From NCBI RefSeq assembly GCF_018614525.1, contig NZ_JAGGOL010000017.1, positions 62,001-126,000 of the forward strand: DNA of 64,000 bases. Direction: 5' to 3'. Below the pieces are notes generated by a model. That model was given only the letters and a program-made list of their open reading frames with translations. It was not told the origin of the DNA and ran no database searches. Source of the stretch: Streptomyces sp. ISL-11. Lineage in GTDB: Bacteria > Actinomycetota > Actinomycetes > Streptomycetales > Streptomycetaceae. Shown piece after piece: positions 9,563 to 19,091 of the stretch. How positions within the stretch are numbered: position 1 is the stretch's first letter; each line of letters begins with the position of its first letter. A program made the translations under genes and the position numbers.

Positions 9563-9674
9563 GGAAGCCTCCAGCTCGGCGTCGGCGCGGCAGCCGGGCA
9601 CCTCACGGTAACGAACCGGCGGCCCGGCCGGGAACCACGTCACCCCCGCGCGGAGTGGCGCGGTGGGCCGGCCG

Positions 9675-10364
9675 TCACTGCCCGCCCCCGCTCCCGTCCG
9701 CTTCCGGCGCGCCGGCGGCCGCAGCGGCGGCGCGGCGCGAGCGGAGCACCTCAAGGACCAGCGGCAGCAGGGAGAGCACGACGACCGCCCCGACGATCGG
9801 CAGGAGGTAACGGTCCACGTCCGGCACCACCGAGCCCAATCCGTACCCGGCCAGGACCAGCCCGGCCGTCCACACCAGCCCGCCGGCGGTCTGCCACACC
9901 GCGAAGGTGCGCGGCGCGACACCGAGTGCCCCGGCGAGCGGGTTGAGCACCGTACGGACCACCGGGACGAAGCGCGCCAGGACGATCGCGCGGGCGTGAC
10001 CGTACCGGTCGAGGAGCTCCTCCGCCCGCGCGGCGCCCTCGTGCAGCCGGCGGTTGCGGGACCGGGCGAGCAGGGCCCGCCCGCCGCGCCGGCCCAGGAC
10101 GTACCCGCACTGCGCGCCCACCAGGGCGCCGGTGACCGAGGCGATCAGCACCTGGGTCAGGTCCAGGTGCGGTCCGGAGTGCGCCCCGGCCCGGCACAGC
10201 AGCCCGGCGGTGAACAGCAGTGAGTCACCGGGCAGGAAGAAGCCGATCAGCAGGCCGGTCTCGGCGAACAGCACCACCGCGATGCCGAGCGCGCCGAAGG
10301 CCGCGAGCAGTGAGGAGGCGTCCAGGAGATTGACCGCCAGAGCGGCGGCGGGTGGTGCGAGCAC
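9675..10364 (-). CDS. DedA family membrane protein
   Basis: This roughly 229-residue protein has the DedA signatures: FFLPGDSLLFTAGL near the N-terminus and ARFVPVVRTVLNPLAGAL, with several membrane helices. DedA/SNARE-associated proteins are linked to lipid flipping and membrane homeostasis. I chose GTG at 10364 because GGGAGG lies about 10 bases upstream on the minus strand, although the frame remains open further. The C-terminus is Ala/Gly-rich. It sits alone between the P450 remnant and a divergent MFS gene. Confidence 0.85.
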   Translation of the reverse strand: MLAPPAAALAVNLLDASSLLAAFGALGIAVVLFAETGLLIGFFLPGDSLLFTAGLLCRAGAHSGPHLDLTQVLIASVTGALVGAQCGYVLGRRGGRALLARSRNRRLHEGAARAEELLDRYGHARAIVLARFVPVVRTVLNPLAGALGVAPRTFAVWQTAGGLVWTAGLVLAGYGLGSVVPDVDRYLLPIVGAVVVLSLLPLVLEVLRSRRAAAAAAGAPEADGSGGGQ

Positions 10365-10976
10365 GTCTGTGGCCTCCCATGACCGGCAGCGGGCACGCCG
10401 CGGCGGCCCCGCCGCCCACACCACCGTGGGCGGCCCTTCGGGACGTGTAACGATCCGGGCGGCGGACGGTTCGCCTACGGGCGCGTGCCGCCGGCCCGCG
10501 TGCCGGCGCCTTTGCGTCTTCGCCGCGCGGACGATGTGAGGAATGGATTCGGCCCATGGTTTCCGCTCTCGGATTCACCGGTCCGAGGGAAGGTGAACGG
10601 GCGTTGCCCCGGCGGGCACACGGGCGCCCCGGACTTGCGGGTGACATATTCTTCCGCGCCCTATCGGGCGAGCGATCCGCTTTGCTAAAGTGTCTGCCGA
10701 GATCCTGCCGAGCGCAGTCGGGGGGCGCTGACGATGGACCGTGAAAGCATATGATCGGCCGCTCGTGCACATCAGCGGGCGCGACCGAATACCGTCCGCC
10801 CACAGCGAGCTGACGAGCCGTCGCCTCCGGGGCGTCCCCGGCCCGTGAACGGGTCGAATTCCCAGGCTGCCGCCCCGGCCGCCGTCCTCGCGACGCGCAC
10901 CGTCATCGCCTCCGGGCGTCCTGCGCCCACGCGGCGGTGAACACCCGTCCCGCTCGGGCCGAACGCAGGGACGCGC
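10365..10976. other. 612-base intergenic region without a clear gene
   Basis: This gap separates the divergent DedA and MFS genes. Every frame across it looks like GC-shadow coding. Two AT-richer patches (about 10640-10690 and 10737-10765) are the likeliest promoter sites. A short weak hairpin occurs at 10568-10587 (CTCGGA/TCCGAG). No tRNA-like fold or recognisable small RNA was found. Confidence 0.5.
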
Positions 10977-12317
10977 ATGAGAACTCTTCGGGCGGTCCGC
11001 GAGTCTCCTCTCGCATTGCGATTGCTATTCATCAATCAGTTTGGGGTGGACATTGGTTTCTATCTCCTGATTCCCTTTCTGGCGGCCTATTTGAAGGAGG
11101 ATCTCGGACTGTCGGCGGCCCTGGTCGGGCTCGTACTCAGCGTGCGCAACCTCAGCCAGCAGGGCCTGTTCGTGCTCGGCGGCACCGCTTCCGACCGTGT
11201 CGGCGCCCGTACCGTCATCATCGCCGGATGCGCCCTGCGCACCGTCGCGTTCGCCCTCCTCGCCTTCGGATACTGCCGGCCGCTGCTGCTCGGCGCCTCC
11301 GTCCTCTGCGGCCTGGCGGGGGCGCTGTTCTATCCCGCCGTCCGCACCTATGTCGCCCAGGAGGCCGGGGAGCGCAAGACCGAGGTGTTCGCCCTGCTCA
11401 ACGTCTTCTCCACCAGCGGCTCCCTGGTCGGCCTGCTGCTGGGCGGCCTGTTGCTCCTGACGGACTTCCGCGTCGCCGCGCTCGTGACGACCGGCGTCTT
11501 CACCGCCCTGACCGTCGCCCAGGCGCTGGCACTGCCGCCGCGCAGGGTCGCCGCCGTCCGCGAGACGGTGCTCAGGGGCTGGCGCGAGGTTCTCGGCAAC
11601 CGCCGTTTCGTCTGCTTCTGCTCCGCCACCGCCAGCCTGTTCATCCTGGAGAACCAGCTCTACGTGCTGCTGCCCGACGGAGCGCGGCAGGCGTCGGGCT
11701 GGGGCGGCTCGGCGGGACTGCTGCTGGCCTCCGGCGCGGTGGCGACCCTGCTCTTCCAGTTCCGCATCACCAGGACGCTGGAGCGGCGCGGCGGCGGTGC
11801 CCGCTGGGTGGCCGCCGGTATCGCGCTGATGGGGCTCGGCTTCGTACCGCCCCTGCTGGTCTGCGGCGCCGAGCCGCCGGAGAGCCACGAGGTGGTGCCC
11901 CGGCTGCTGGTCATGACCACCGGCTCGCTGCTGCTGTACTTCGGCGGCATGGTCGCCTACCCCTCGGTCATGGAACTCATCCCGAGGTTCGGGCGCGAGC
12001 GGCTGACCGGCACGTACTTCGGACTGTTCTACGTGCTCTCGGGGACCACGGCGGCCGGCGGGAACGCCGTCGTCGGCTGGGCCATGGACCTCGCCGACCG
12101 CACCCGCAGACCCTGGCTGCCCTGGCTCACCTGCCTGTTCTTCGGGCTGGCGTCGGCGCTGGCCGTGACCTGGCTGTACCGGGCCCGCGCGCTGCCGTCC
12201 CGGCCCGGACCCGCGGGCCGGCCGCGCGTCCCGCGTCCCGGACGGGGCCCGGACGCCGCCGGTCCGGCCGGTCCGGCGCGCGCCCCGGACGACGTGCAGG
12301 AGAGCCCGCCGCGCTGA
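10977..12317 (+). CDS. MFS transporter, multidrug-efflux type
   Basis: This 446-residue major facilitator protein has about 12 hydrophobic segments and the loop motif GGTASDRVGART (around residues 65-76), the usual MFS signature between helices 2 and 3. The pattern recalls MdtH-like proton antiporters. The ATG is preceded by AGGGA at normal spacing. The first 40 or so codons are much more AT-rich than the rest, which may aid translation start. The C-terminal tail after about residue 410 is Pro/Gly/Arg-rich and probably cytoplasmic. Substrate unknown. Confidence 0.85.
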   Translation: MRTLRAVRESPLALRLLFINQFGVDIGFYLLIPFLAAYLKEDLGLSAALVGLVLSVRNLSQQGLFVLGGTASDRVGARTVIIAGCALRTVAFALLAFGYCRPLLLGASVLCGLAGALFYPAVRTYVAQEAGERKTEVFALLNVFSTSGSLVGLLLGGLLLLTDFRVAALVTTGVFTALTVAQALALPPRRVAAVRETVLRGWREVLGNRRFVCFCSATASLFILENQLYVLLPDGARQASGWGGSAGLLLASGAVATLLFQFRITRTLERRGGGARWVAAGIALMGLGFVPPLLVCGAEPPESHEVVPRLLVMTTGSLLLYFGGMVAYPSVMELIPRFGRERLTGTYFGLFYVLSGTTAAGGNAVVGWAMDLADRTRRPWLPWLTCLFFGLASALAVTWLYRARALPSRPGPAGRPRVPRPGRGPDAAGPAGPARAPDDVQESPPR

Positions 12318-12395
12318 CCCGGGGGCACCCGGTACGTCTTGCGCCGCCGGGCCGGGCGCTGCAAGGTCGAGGCATCGAGTTCGAGGAGGACACCC

Positions 12396-13802
12396 GTGCC
12401 CATCGCGACGGTGAACCCGGCGACCGGCGAGACGCTCAAGACGTTCCCCGAGATGGGGGCCGAGGAGATCGAGCGGCGCCTGGCCGTCGCGGCCTCGGCG
12501 TTCCGGAGGTACCGGACCACGGACTTCCCCGAACGGGCGCGTCTGATGGGCCGCGCCGCGGACCTCCTGGAGGAGGACCAGGACGCCGTGGCCCGCACCA
12601 TGACGACCGAGATGGGCAAGCCCCTGGCCGCCGCCCGCGCCGAGGCGGCCAAATGCGCGAAGGCGATGCGCTGGTACGCCGGGCACGCCGAGATCCTGCT
12701 GGCCGACGAGCAGCCCTCCGACACCGAGGTGCGGGACTCCGGCGCCGCGCACGCCCGGGTCCACTACCGTCCCCTCGGCGTGGTCCTCGCCGTGATGCCG
12801 TGGAACTTCCCGCTCTGGCAGGTCGTCCGCTTCGCCGCGCCCGCCCTGATGGCGGGCAACGTCGGCCTGCTCAAGCACGCCTCGAACGTGCCCCAGACCG
12901 CGCTGTACCTGGAGGACCTCTTCCGCCGGACCGGATACCCCGACGGCTGCTTCCAGGCCCTGCTCGTCGGCTCCCGCGCCGTCGAGGGCATCCTCCGCGA
13001 CCCCCGCGTCGCCGCCGCCACCCTCACCGGCAGCGAGCCCGCGGGCCGCTCGGTCGCCGCCATCGCCGGCGACGAGATCAAGAAGACCGTCCTGGAGCTG
13101 GGCGGCAGCGACCCCTATGTCGTGATGCCCTCCGCCGACCTCGACCGCGCGGTGCGCACCGCCGTGACCGCGCGGGTGCAGAACAACGGCCAGTCCTGCA
13201 TCGCCGCCAAGCGGTTCATCGTGCACACCGACGTCTACGACGCGTTCAGCGAGCGGTTCGCGGCCCGGATGGCGGAGCTGACCGTCGGCGATCCGATGGA
13301 CGGGTCCACCGACGTCGGCCCGCTGGCCAGCGAGCGGGGCCGCGCCGACCTGGAGGAGCTCGTCGACGACGCCGTACGCCTGGGGGCACGGGCCCTGTGC
13401 GGCGGGCGGCGGCCCGAGAAGCAGCCGCAGGGGTTCTTCTACGAGCCGACCGTCCTGGCCGGCATCACCCCGCAGATGCGCGTCCACCGCGAGGAGACCT
13501 TCGGCCCGGTCGCCACCCTCTACCGGGCGCGCGACATCGACGAGGCCCTGGAGATCGCCAACGACACGCCCTTCGGGCTCAGTTCCAACGTCTGGACCCG
13601 CGACGAGGGCGAACAGGAGCGCTTCGTCCGCGACATCGAGGCCGGCGGTGTCTTCTTCAACGGCATGACCGCCTCCCACCCCGCCCTGCCCTTCGGCGGC
13701 GTCAAGCGTTCCGGCTACGGGCGCGAGCTGTCCGGTCACGGTATTCGCGAGTTCTGCAACGTGACGACGGTGTGGCACGGTGCTGAGCCCGACGACTTCT
13801 AG
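12396..13802 (+). CDS. gabD1: NADP-dependent succinate semialdehyde dehydrogenase
   Basis: This 468-residue aldehyde dehydrogenase oxidises succinate semialdehyde to succinate, feeding the TCA cycle. It closely follows mycobacterial GabD1: it opens [12 protein letters not shown] and carries [10 protein letters not shown], the catalytic base Glu234 in LELGGSDP and the nucleophile Cys268 in [12 protein letters not shown]. It ends with the family's [15 protein letters not shown] and [10 protein letters not shown]. The GTG start has GAGGAGGA at 12383-12390. It follows the MFS gene by about 80 bases on the same strand, but I see no functional link. Confidence 0.93.
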   Translation: MPIATVNPATGETLKTFPEMGAEEIERRLAVAASAFRRYRTTDFPERARLMGRAADLLEEDQDAVARTMTTEMGKPLAAARAEAAKCAKAMRWYAGHAEILLADEQPSDTEVRDSGAAHARVHYRPLGVVLAVMPWNFPLWQVVRFAAPALMAGNVGLLKHASNVPQTALYLEDLFRRTGYPDGCFQALLVGSRAVEGILRDPRVAAATLTGSEPAGRSVAAIAGDEIKKTVLELGGSDPYVVMPSADLDRAVRTAVTARVQNNGQSCIAAKRFIVHTDVYDAFSERFAARMAELTVGDPMDGSTDVGPLASERGRADLEELVDDAVRLGARALCGGRRPEKQPQGFFYEPTVLAGITPQMRVHREETFGPVATLYRARDIDEALEIANDTPFGLSSNVWTRDEGEQERFVRDIEAGGVFFNGMTASHPALPFGGVKRSGYGRELSGHGIREFCNVTTVWHGAEPDDF

Positions 13803-13895
13803 GCGGTGTCCGGTGGGTCCTCGGCTGCGGGCCGTCTTTGCCGCCTGCGGCGGCGGGCGCCCTGCGGGCGCGTCCTCAATTGCCGGACGGGCTTG
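13802..13895. repeat. Dispersed intergenic repeat, copy A
   Basis: The first 49 bases match copy B (60226-60274) at 40 positions without gaps, and a GCGGGCGCGT block is shared further on. It lies between the convergent gabD1 and udgX stops. The CCGGACGGGCTTGA part near its end resembles a short repeat I recall as common in Streptomyces intergenic DNA. Confidence 0.6.
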
Positions 13896-13946
13896 ATTTC
13901 GCTGGGCTCAGCCGCTTTCAGACCGTCTGGCGCTTGGGGCGGTGCC

Positions 13947-14621
13947 TCAGTCCAGCAGCTCCGCCGCCACCCGCAGGTCCGCGACCAGACCCGTGTAGGC
14001 GGCCTCCCGGGCGGCGCTGTCGGAGCGCAGGACGGCGGAGGGGTGGATGGTCGCCACCAGCGTGCCGGCGCCGGGGCCGCCGCCGTCCAGGGCCGGCATC
14101 GGCAGCGCCACGCCGCGCTGCTCGGTCACCCGGAACGACGAGCCGAGCAGGGACTTGCCGGCGCTGGCGCCGAGCGCCACCACGACCTCCGGGTCGATCA
14201 GCCGCAGCTCGGCCACCAGCCACGGCTTGCACGCGCTGATCTCGCGCAGGCCGGGCGCCTTGTGGATGCGGCGCTTGCCCCGGGCCGCCTGCTCGAACTT
14301 GAAGTGCTTGACGGCGTTGGTGACGTACGCCCACGCCGGATCGATCCCGGCCTCCTCGATGGCCCGGCGCAGCACGCCGCCCGCGGGACCGACGAAGGGC
14401 TGCCCCTGCCGGTCCTCCTGGTCGCCCGGCTGCTCGCCCACGAACACCAGGCGCGCCGAGGTCTCGCCCGCGCCGAAGACCGTCTGGGTGGCCTCCCGGT
14501 ACAGCGGACAGCCCTGACAGCCTTCCGCGGCCTCCCGCAGACGCGCCAGGCCGGCCTTCTCCGGGACGAAGGGCCGCGCGTCGTAGCCCTCGCCCGCCCC
14601 GCTCGTCCGGGTCTCTCCCAC
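13947..14621 (-). CDS. udgX: Uracil-DNA glycosylase, UdgX type
   Basis: This 224-residue family-4-like glycosylase has GEQPGDQEDRQGQPFVGPAG, the uracil-pocket motif, and the extra loop containing KRRIHK. In UdgX the His of that loop (His120 here) forms a covalent bond with the uracil-derived site, which separates it from ordinary family 4 enzymes. Cysteines in the N-terminal CQGCPLY pair and later Cys are suited to hold the iron-sulfur cluster. The second active-site motif HPSAVLRS is present near the C-terminus. I chose the GTG at 14621 because it begins the conserved region at the usual distance. Confidence 0.9.
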   Translation of the reverse strand: MGETRTSGAGEGYDARPFVPEKAGLARLREAAEGCQGCPLYREATQTVFGAGETSARLVFVGEQPGDQEDRQGQPFVGPAGGVLRRAIEEAGIDPAWAYVTNAVKHFKFEQAARGKRRIHKAPGLREISACKPWLVAELRLIDPEVVVALGASAGKSLLGSSFRVTEQRGVALPMPALDGGGPGAGTLVATIHPSAVLRSDSAAREAAYTGLVADLRVAAELLD

Positions 14622-14802
14622 CGCAGCTCCTCCAGACCGGTCGTCCCTCCAGTGTGGCCCGGCTCGGCCCCGCGCGCCCGGCGGCTCCACCGATGGCACG
14701 ATGCCGCCGCGTCTGGTCACCTGGAAGGGGCGGCCGTCCACCCGTGGGCCCGGTGGGAGCGGCGCCCGAGGGAACAGCGCCGTCCCGTCGAAGGAGAACC
14801 CC

Positions 14803-15918
14803 ATGACCACTGCCACTGAGACCGACACCGGCACCCTGCGCGACCTGCTGACCGCGCCCGGCCCCTTCGTATCGGTGTACTTCGAGCGAGAAGTGCGTCC
14901 CCAGCAGGTGCAGGCGGCCGAGTCCCGGTGGCGGGGTCTGGCCGGGCGGCTGGCGGAGGAGGGAGCCGACCGGGCCACGCTGGACGCGCTGACGGAGCGG
15001 GTCCTGGAGTCGCTTCCGGGCACCGGGGTCCTGGCGGTGTTCGCGTCGGCCGGCAAGGTCCGGCACGCGGTCGAACTGTCCGGCGTGCGGCGCGACGGTG
15101 GCGACCTGGCCATGAAGGGGCCGTTGCCGCACCTGCTGCCGCTGCTGGAGTGGCGCCAGGACCACCCCGCGCGCGTGGTCGCCGTCGTGGACCGCGCCGG
15201 AGCCGACCTCCAGCTATACGCGGAGGGCTCCACCGAGCCCGTGAAGCGCACGGTGGACGGCCCGGACGACGAGATCGTCCGGAGCCCGGGACAGCCCCAG
15301 ATGCGCTTCCAGCACCGGGCCGAGGACTCCTGGGAGCACAACGCGGCCGTGGCCGCCGAGGCCGTGGGGGAGGCCCTGGGCGAGGTATCCGCGCACCTGC
15401 TCCTGCTGGCGGGCGACGTGCGCGCCCGCCAGTACCTGACCAAGCACCTGCCGACGCGGGTGCAGAAGGACGTGCGGACCGGCCAGGTCAGCGGGAGCCG
15501 GACCGAGGACGGCTCGGACGCCGAACGCGCGGCCCAGGTGGCGGCCGAGGCGGCGCGGTTCGGCCGCGAGCGGACCACCGAGCTGCTGCGGCGCCTGGTG
15601 GAGGAGCGCGCTCCGGGCGGCACCGCCGTGGAAGGGGTGCGCGAGACGGTCGGCGCGCTGGCCGCGGGGCGGATGGGGACGCTCATCGTCACCGACGACC
15701 CGCGGGATTCCCGCATGGCCTGGTTCGGCGAGGCGCCCACCGAGGTGTACGAACGCCTTGAGGACCACGTGCCGAACGGCAGCGGCCCGGTGGTGAGCGC
15801 CCCGCTGGCCGACGTCGCCGTCCGGTCCGCGCTCCTGACCGGCGCGGACGTACGGGTGCTGGACCACGACACCCCCGACGCGCCGGCGGTGGGGATCGGC
15901 GGGATCTGCCGCTTCTGA
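14803..15918 (+). CDS. Rv2629-like hypothetical protein (bacterial eRF1-like family)
   Basis: This 371-residue soluble protein looks like the actinobacterial Rv2629/Vms1-like group: an N-terminal region with PFVSVYFERE, a middle with WEHNAAVAAEAVGEAL, and a C-terminal L7Ae-like region with GRMGTLIVTDD. Members are thought to relate to archaeal/eukaryotic release factors, and their exact action in bacteria is unsettled. The ATG has AAGGAG at about 14791. It is divergent from udgX. Family call is moderate. Confidence 0.65.
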   Translation: MTTATETDTGTLRDLLTAPGPFVSVYFEREVRPQQVQAAESRWRGLAGRLAEEGADRATLDALTERVLESLPGTGVLAVFASAGKVRHAVELSGVRRDGGDLAMKGPLPHLLPLLEWRQDHPARVVAVVDRAGADLQLYAEGSTEPVKRTVDGPDDEIVRSPGQPQMRFQHRAEDSWEHNAAVAAEAVGEALGEVSAHLLLLAGDVRARQYLTKHLPTRVQKDVRTGQVSGSRTEDGSDAERAAQVAAEAARFGRERTTELLRRLVEERAPGGTAVEGVRETVGALAAGRMGTLIVTDDPRDSRMAWFGEAPTEVYERLEDHVPNGSGPVVSAPLADVAVRSALLTGADVRVLDHDTPDAPAVGIGGICRF

Positions 15919-16023
15919 GGGCGCTCCCTCCTGGAGTGCCTTCCCGTGAACGCCGCCTCTCGTGAACGCCGCCTCTCGTGAAACCGCGGGTTTCCGCGCG
16001 GCAAGGCAGGGAACCCGGGCGTT

Positions 16024-16989
16024 ATGGTGCAAATCGGCTACACGATGATGACCGAACAGGCGGCCCCCCGGGACCTGGTCGAGCACGTGGTGGGCGCGGA
16101 GGAAGCGGGCTTCGACTTCTCCGTGATCTCCGACCACTACTTCCCGTGGCTGGCGTCCCAGGGGCACGCCCCGAACGCGTGGGCCGTGCTGGGCGCGGCC
16201 GCGCAGGCCACCTCGCGGATCCCGCTGATGACGTTCGTCACCTGCCCGACCACCCGCTACCACCCGGCCGTGGTCGCCCAGCAGGCCGCCACCGTCCAGC
16301 TGCTGTCCGAGGGCCGCTTCCGCCTGGGGCTCGGCTCGGGCGAGAACCTCAACGAGCACGTGGTCGGCGGGGGATGGCCCTCCGCCGCCGTCCGGCTGGA
16401 GAAGCTCGAAGAGGCCGTGGGCATCATCCGGGCCCTCTTCGAGGGGCGGACCCTCACCCACCACGGCACGCACTACGACGTCGAGCACGCCAAGCTGTGG
16501 GACCTGCCCGACCAGGCCCCGCCCATCGGCATCGCCGTCTCCGGCGACGTCTCCTGCCGGATCGCCGGGCACCACGCCGACCTGGTGATCGCCACCGAGC
16601 CCCGCAGGGAACTGCTGGAGGCGTTCGACCGGCACGGCGGCGCGGGCAAGCCCCGCGTCGGCCAGCTGCCCGTCTCCTACGACCCCGACCGCGACGCGGC
16701 ACTCGACCGGGCCCACGACCAGTTCCGCTGGTCCGGACTGGGCTGGCCGGTCAACTCCGAACTGCCGCACGACGGCGCCTTCCGGTCGGCGACCGAGTCC
16801 GTCACCAAGGACGAGATCGCCGAGGCCATCCCCTGCGGCGCCAAGACGGACGACTTCGTCGAGGCGGTACGGGCGTTCACCGACGCCGGATTCACCGAGG
16901 TCGCCCTCGTCCAGATCGGCGGGGACCAGCAGGCACCCTTCCTGGACTGGGCGTCCCGCGAACTCCTGCCGGCGCTGCGCGAGCTGTGA
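16024..16989 (+). CDS. F420-dependent LLM-class oxidoreductase
   Basis: This 321-residue luciferase-like protein belongs to the TIGR03557-type group related to F420-dependent glucose-6-phosphate dehydrogenase. Visible signatures are IGYTMMTEQ, FDFSVISDHYFPW, RFRLGLGSGENLNEHV and, late, EVALVQIGGDQQ. It probably transfers hydride between an unknown substrate and cofactor F420. The stop overlaps the next ATG as TGATG, so it heads a three-gene operon with the HAD hydrolase and the endonuclease III-like gene. Confidence 0.85.
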   Translation: MVQIGYTMMTEQAAPRDLVEHVVGAEEAGFDFSVISDHYFPWLASQGHAPNAWAVLGAAAQATSRIPLMTFVTCPTTRYHPAVVAQQAATVQLLSEGRFRLGLGSGENLNEHVVGGGWPSAAVRLEKLEEAVGIIRALFEGRTLTHHGTHYDVEHAKLWDLPDQAPPIGIAVSGDVSCRIAGHHADLVIATEPRRELLEAFDRHGGAGKPRVGQLPVSYDPDRDAALDRAHDQFRWSGLGWPVNSELPHDGAFRSATESVTKDEIAEAIPCGAKTDDFVEAVRAFTDAGFTEVALVQIGGDQQAPFLDWASRELLPALREL

Positions 16990-17717
16990 TGACCGCCCAC
17001 GACGGTCCGCCCGGCGCGGCCGCCCCGCGCGCCGCCGTCTTCGACGTGGACGGCACCCTGGTCGACACCAACTACCTGCACGCCGTGACCTGGTGGGAAG
17101 CATTCCATCAGGCCGGCCACCGGGTCGCGATGACGGACGTCCACCACACCGTGGGCATGGGATCGGAGCGGCTGATCGAGCGGCTGCTGGGCGAGGACCG
17201 CGACCGGGAGCGGGACGAGGAGATCAGCGCGGCCCACTCGACGCTCTACGCCACCTGGTTCGACCGCCTCACCGCCCTCGACGGAGCCGCCGACCTGCTG
17301 CGCGCCCTCGCCGGCCGCGACTGGCGGATCGTCCTGGCCACCTCGGCCAAGGGTACCGAACTCACCGCGCTGCGCCGGGCGATCGACGCCGACGACGCCA
17401 TCCGCGACGCCACCAGCGCCGACGACGTCGGCTCCAGCAAGCCCGCCCCCGACCCCGTACGGCAGGCCCTGGAGCAGGCCGGGGTGCCGCCGGAGCGCGC
17501 GCTGTTCGTCGGGGACACCGTCTGGGACGTCCAGGCGGCCGGCCGGGCCGGCGTCGGCTGCGTCGCCCTGCTCTCCGGCGGCATCGGGCAGGCGGAGCTG
17601 GAGGCGGCCGGTGCCGTCGCCGTCTACCGGGATCCCGCCGCGCTCCTGGCGGACCTGGACGGCAGCCCCTTCGGCAGGATGGAGAGGGACCTCTCCCGGG
17701 AGGCGGGCGAACGGTGA
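16989..17717 (+). CDS. HAD-family hydrolase, phosphoglycolate-phosphatase-like
   Basis: This 242-residue protein has the HAD motifs in order: FDVDGTLVDTN with the nucleophile Asp, LATSAKGTEL carrying the motif II Ser/Thr, a Lys in GSSKPAPD, and FVGDTVWDVQAA with the acidic motif IV. It has an alpha-helical cap after motif I. It overlaps both neighbours (TGATG upstream, GTGA downstream). Substrate not predictable from sequence. Confidence 0.85.
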   Translation: MTAHDGPPGAAAPRAAVFDVDGTLVDTNYLHAVTWWEAFHQAGHRVAMTDVHHTVGMGSERLIERLLGEDRDRERDEEISAAHSTLYATWFDRLTALDGAADLLRALAGRDWRIVLATSAKGTELTALRRAIDADDAIRDATSADDVGSSKPAPDPVRQALEQAGVPPERALFVGDTVWDVQAAGRAGVGCVALLSGGIGQAELEAAGAVAVYRDPAALLADLDGSPFGRMERDLSREAGER

Positions 17718-18361
17718 ACCGGGAAGAACGGGAGACGGTGCGGGCGCTGCTGCGCGCGCACGGACGGACGTACGCCGAGGAGGCCGGCATCCGGCTGCGC
17801 GACACCCCGCAGCCCCTCTACCAGCTCCTGGTCCTGGCGACCCTGCTCAGTGCCCGCATCCGCGCCTCGGTCGCCGTCGCCGCGGCCCGCGCCCTCTTCG
17901 CGGCCGGCCTGCGCGACCCGCGGCGGATGGCGGAGGCCACCTGGCAGCAGCGGGTGGACGCGCTCGGCGAGGGCGGCTACCGGCGCTACGACGAGCGCAC
18001 GGCCACCCAGCTCGGCGACGGTGCCGAGCTGGTGCGCGAGCGGTACGGCGGTGACCTGCGGCGGATGCGCGGCGCGGCGGACGGCGACCGCGACCGGCTG
18101 CGCGAGGAACTGCGGCAGGTGCCGGGGATCGGTCCTGCCGGAGCCGACATCTTCCTGCGGGAGGCCCAGGGCGTCTGGCCGGACCTGCGGCCCTGCCTCG
18201 ACGCGAAGGCGCTCCAGGGAGCCGGGCGGCTCGGCCTGCCCACGGAGCCCGGCGCCCTGGCCCGGCTGGTGAAGGGCGAGGAGACGGCCGCGTTCGCGGC
18301 CGCGCTCGTGCGGGCGGCACTGGACAAGAGCGTGGCCGAGGAGGTGCGCGGCCAGGGCTGA
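17714..18361 (+). CDS. Endonuclease III-like HhH-GPD protein, probably lacking lyase lysine
   Basis: This 215-residue protein resembles endonuclease III: LVLATLLSARIRASVAVAAA, then the helix-hairpin-helix VPGIGPAGADIFL, then LDAKALQGAGRLGLP. In endonuclease III the hairpin carries the catalytic Lys (GRKTA); here the equivalent reads GPAGA, while the catalytic Asp appears kept in LDAKA. The C-terminal four-cysteine cluster is also missing. It may act as a monofunctional glycosylase or only bind DNA. Its GTG overlaps the HAD stop. Confidence 0.75.
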   Translation: MNREERETVRALLRAHGRTYAEEAGIRLRDTPQPLYQLLVLATLLSARIRASVAVAAARALFAAGLRDPRRMAEATWQQRVDALGEGGYRRYDERTATQLGDGAELVRERYGGDLRRMRGAADGDRDRLREELRQVPGIGPAGADIFLREAQGVWPDLRPCLDAKALQGAGRLGLPTEPGALARLVKGEETAAFAAALVRAALDKSVAEEVRGQG

Positions 18362-18504
18362 CGTGCGGTTGCGGGCCCTGGGCGCCGGTCGCAGGGTGGG
18401 TTCCGGAATGACTTATTCCGCGCAGCGCGACGGCGGATGCGTGACGACACGACCGACTCCACGAGAGACGGCACGACTGACCCCACGAAGAGAGGACACA
18501 CGTC

Positions 18505-18663
18505 ATGGCGAAGGGCAAGGCCAAGCAGGTCAAGGGAAAGCTCAAGGAAACCGCCGGCCGGGCCGCCGGCGACAAGCGCACGGAGGCCGAGGGCCGCGCC
18601 GAGAAGGTGCAGGGCAAGGCCGACGAGGCCGTGACGAAGGCCAAGGAGAAGTTCAAGCGCTGA
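18505..18663 (+). CDS. CsbD-family stress protein
   Basis: A 52-residue Lys/Ala/Glu-rich peptide with the CsbD pattern: KVKGKLKET-like opening (here QVKGKLKETAGRAAGD) and a second helix with AEKVQGKADEAVTKAKEKF. Such small, very hydrophilic proteins are induced by general stress in many bacteria; molecular role unknown. It has GAGAGGA before the ATG. The next small gene follows after about 55 bases and may be co-expressed. Confidence 0.85.
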   Translation: MAKGKAKQVKGKLKETAGRAAGDKRTEAEGRAEKVQGKADEAVTKAKEKFKR

Positions 18664-18717
18664 GCGGCCGGCCGCCACGACGGACGAGGCCGACACGACA
18701 GACAAGGACCGACAACG

Positions 18718-19041
18718 ATGCCCCGAGGCTCCAGCCCCAAACGGGAGCGACAGTACGAGCACATCAAGGAGAGCGCCGAGGAGCGCGGCGCGAGCGACAA
18801 GCGTGCCAAGGAGATCGCGGCCCGCACGGTGAACAAGGAGCGGGCGCGCTCGGGTGAGTCGCGCACCGCGAGCAAGACCTCCACCCAGGACATGTCCTCC
18901 TCCGAACGCGGCGGACAGCGCTCCCACACCGGGTCCAAGGGACCCACCTACGACCAGCTCTACTCGGAGGCCCAGCGCCGCAACGTCGAAGGCCGCTCGT
19001 CGATGAACAAGGACCAGCTCAAGCGCGCCCTCGGGCGCTGA
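18718..19041 (+). CDS. Small Rho-N-like hypothetical protein
   Basis: This 107-residue hydrophilic protein has a charged N-terminal half (RERQYEHIKESAEERG, RAKEIAARTVNKER) and a C-terminal YDQLYSEAQRRNVEGRSS-MNKDQLKRAL region. That region resembles the Rho termination factor N-terminal/SAP-like helical motif. Similar actinobacterial proteins are often labelled plasmid stabilisation proteins without experimental support. No catalytic residues are seen. Confidence 0.7.
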   Translation: MPRGSSPKRERQYEHIKESAEERGASDKRAKEIAARTVNKERARSGESRTASKTSTQDMSSSERGGQRSHTGSKGPTYDQLYSEAQRRNVEGRSSMNKDQLKRALGR

Positions 19042-19050
19042 CCCCGGGGC

Positions 19051-19075
19051 CCGCCCCGGACCACGTCCGGGGCGG
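19051..19075. terminator. Strong bidirectional hairpin
   Basis: CCGCCCCGGAC (19051-19061) pairs perfectly with GTCCGGGGCGG (19065-19075) around a 3-base loop. It lies between the convergent genes ending at 19041 (+) and 19092 (-). Confidence 0.8.
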
Positions 19076-19091
19076 CCCGGCGCCCGCCCGT

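Noticed and set aside
9563-9922. Longer N-terminus for the P450 remnant
   Set aside because: The extra residues overlap the DedA gene antisense and do not resemble a P450 membrane anchor.
10365-10976. tRNA or small RNA in the long gap before the MFS gene
   Set aside because: No cloverleaf or conserved structure could be drawn; only a weak 6-base stem was found.
11025-13778. Minus-strand open frame of 917 residues
   Set aside because: It covers the MFS and GabD1 genes, which have full motif sets on the plus strand.
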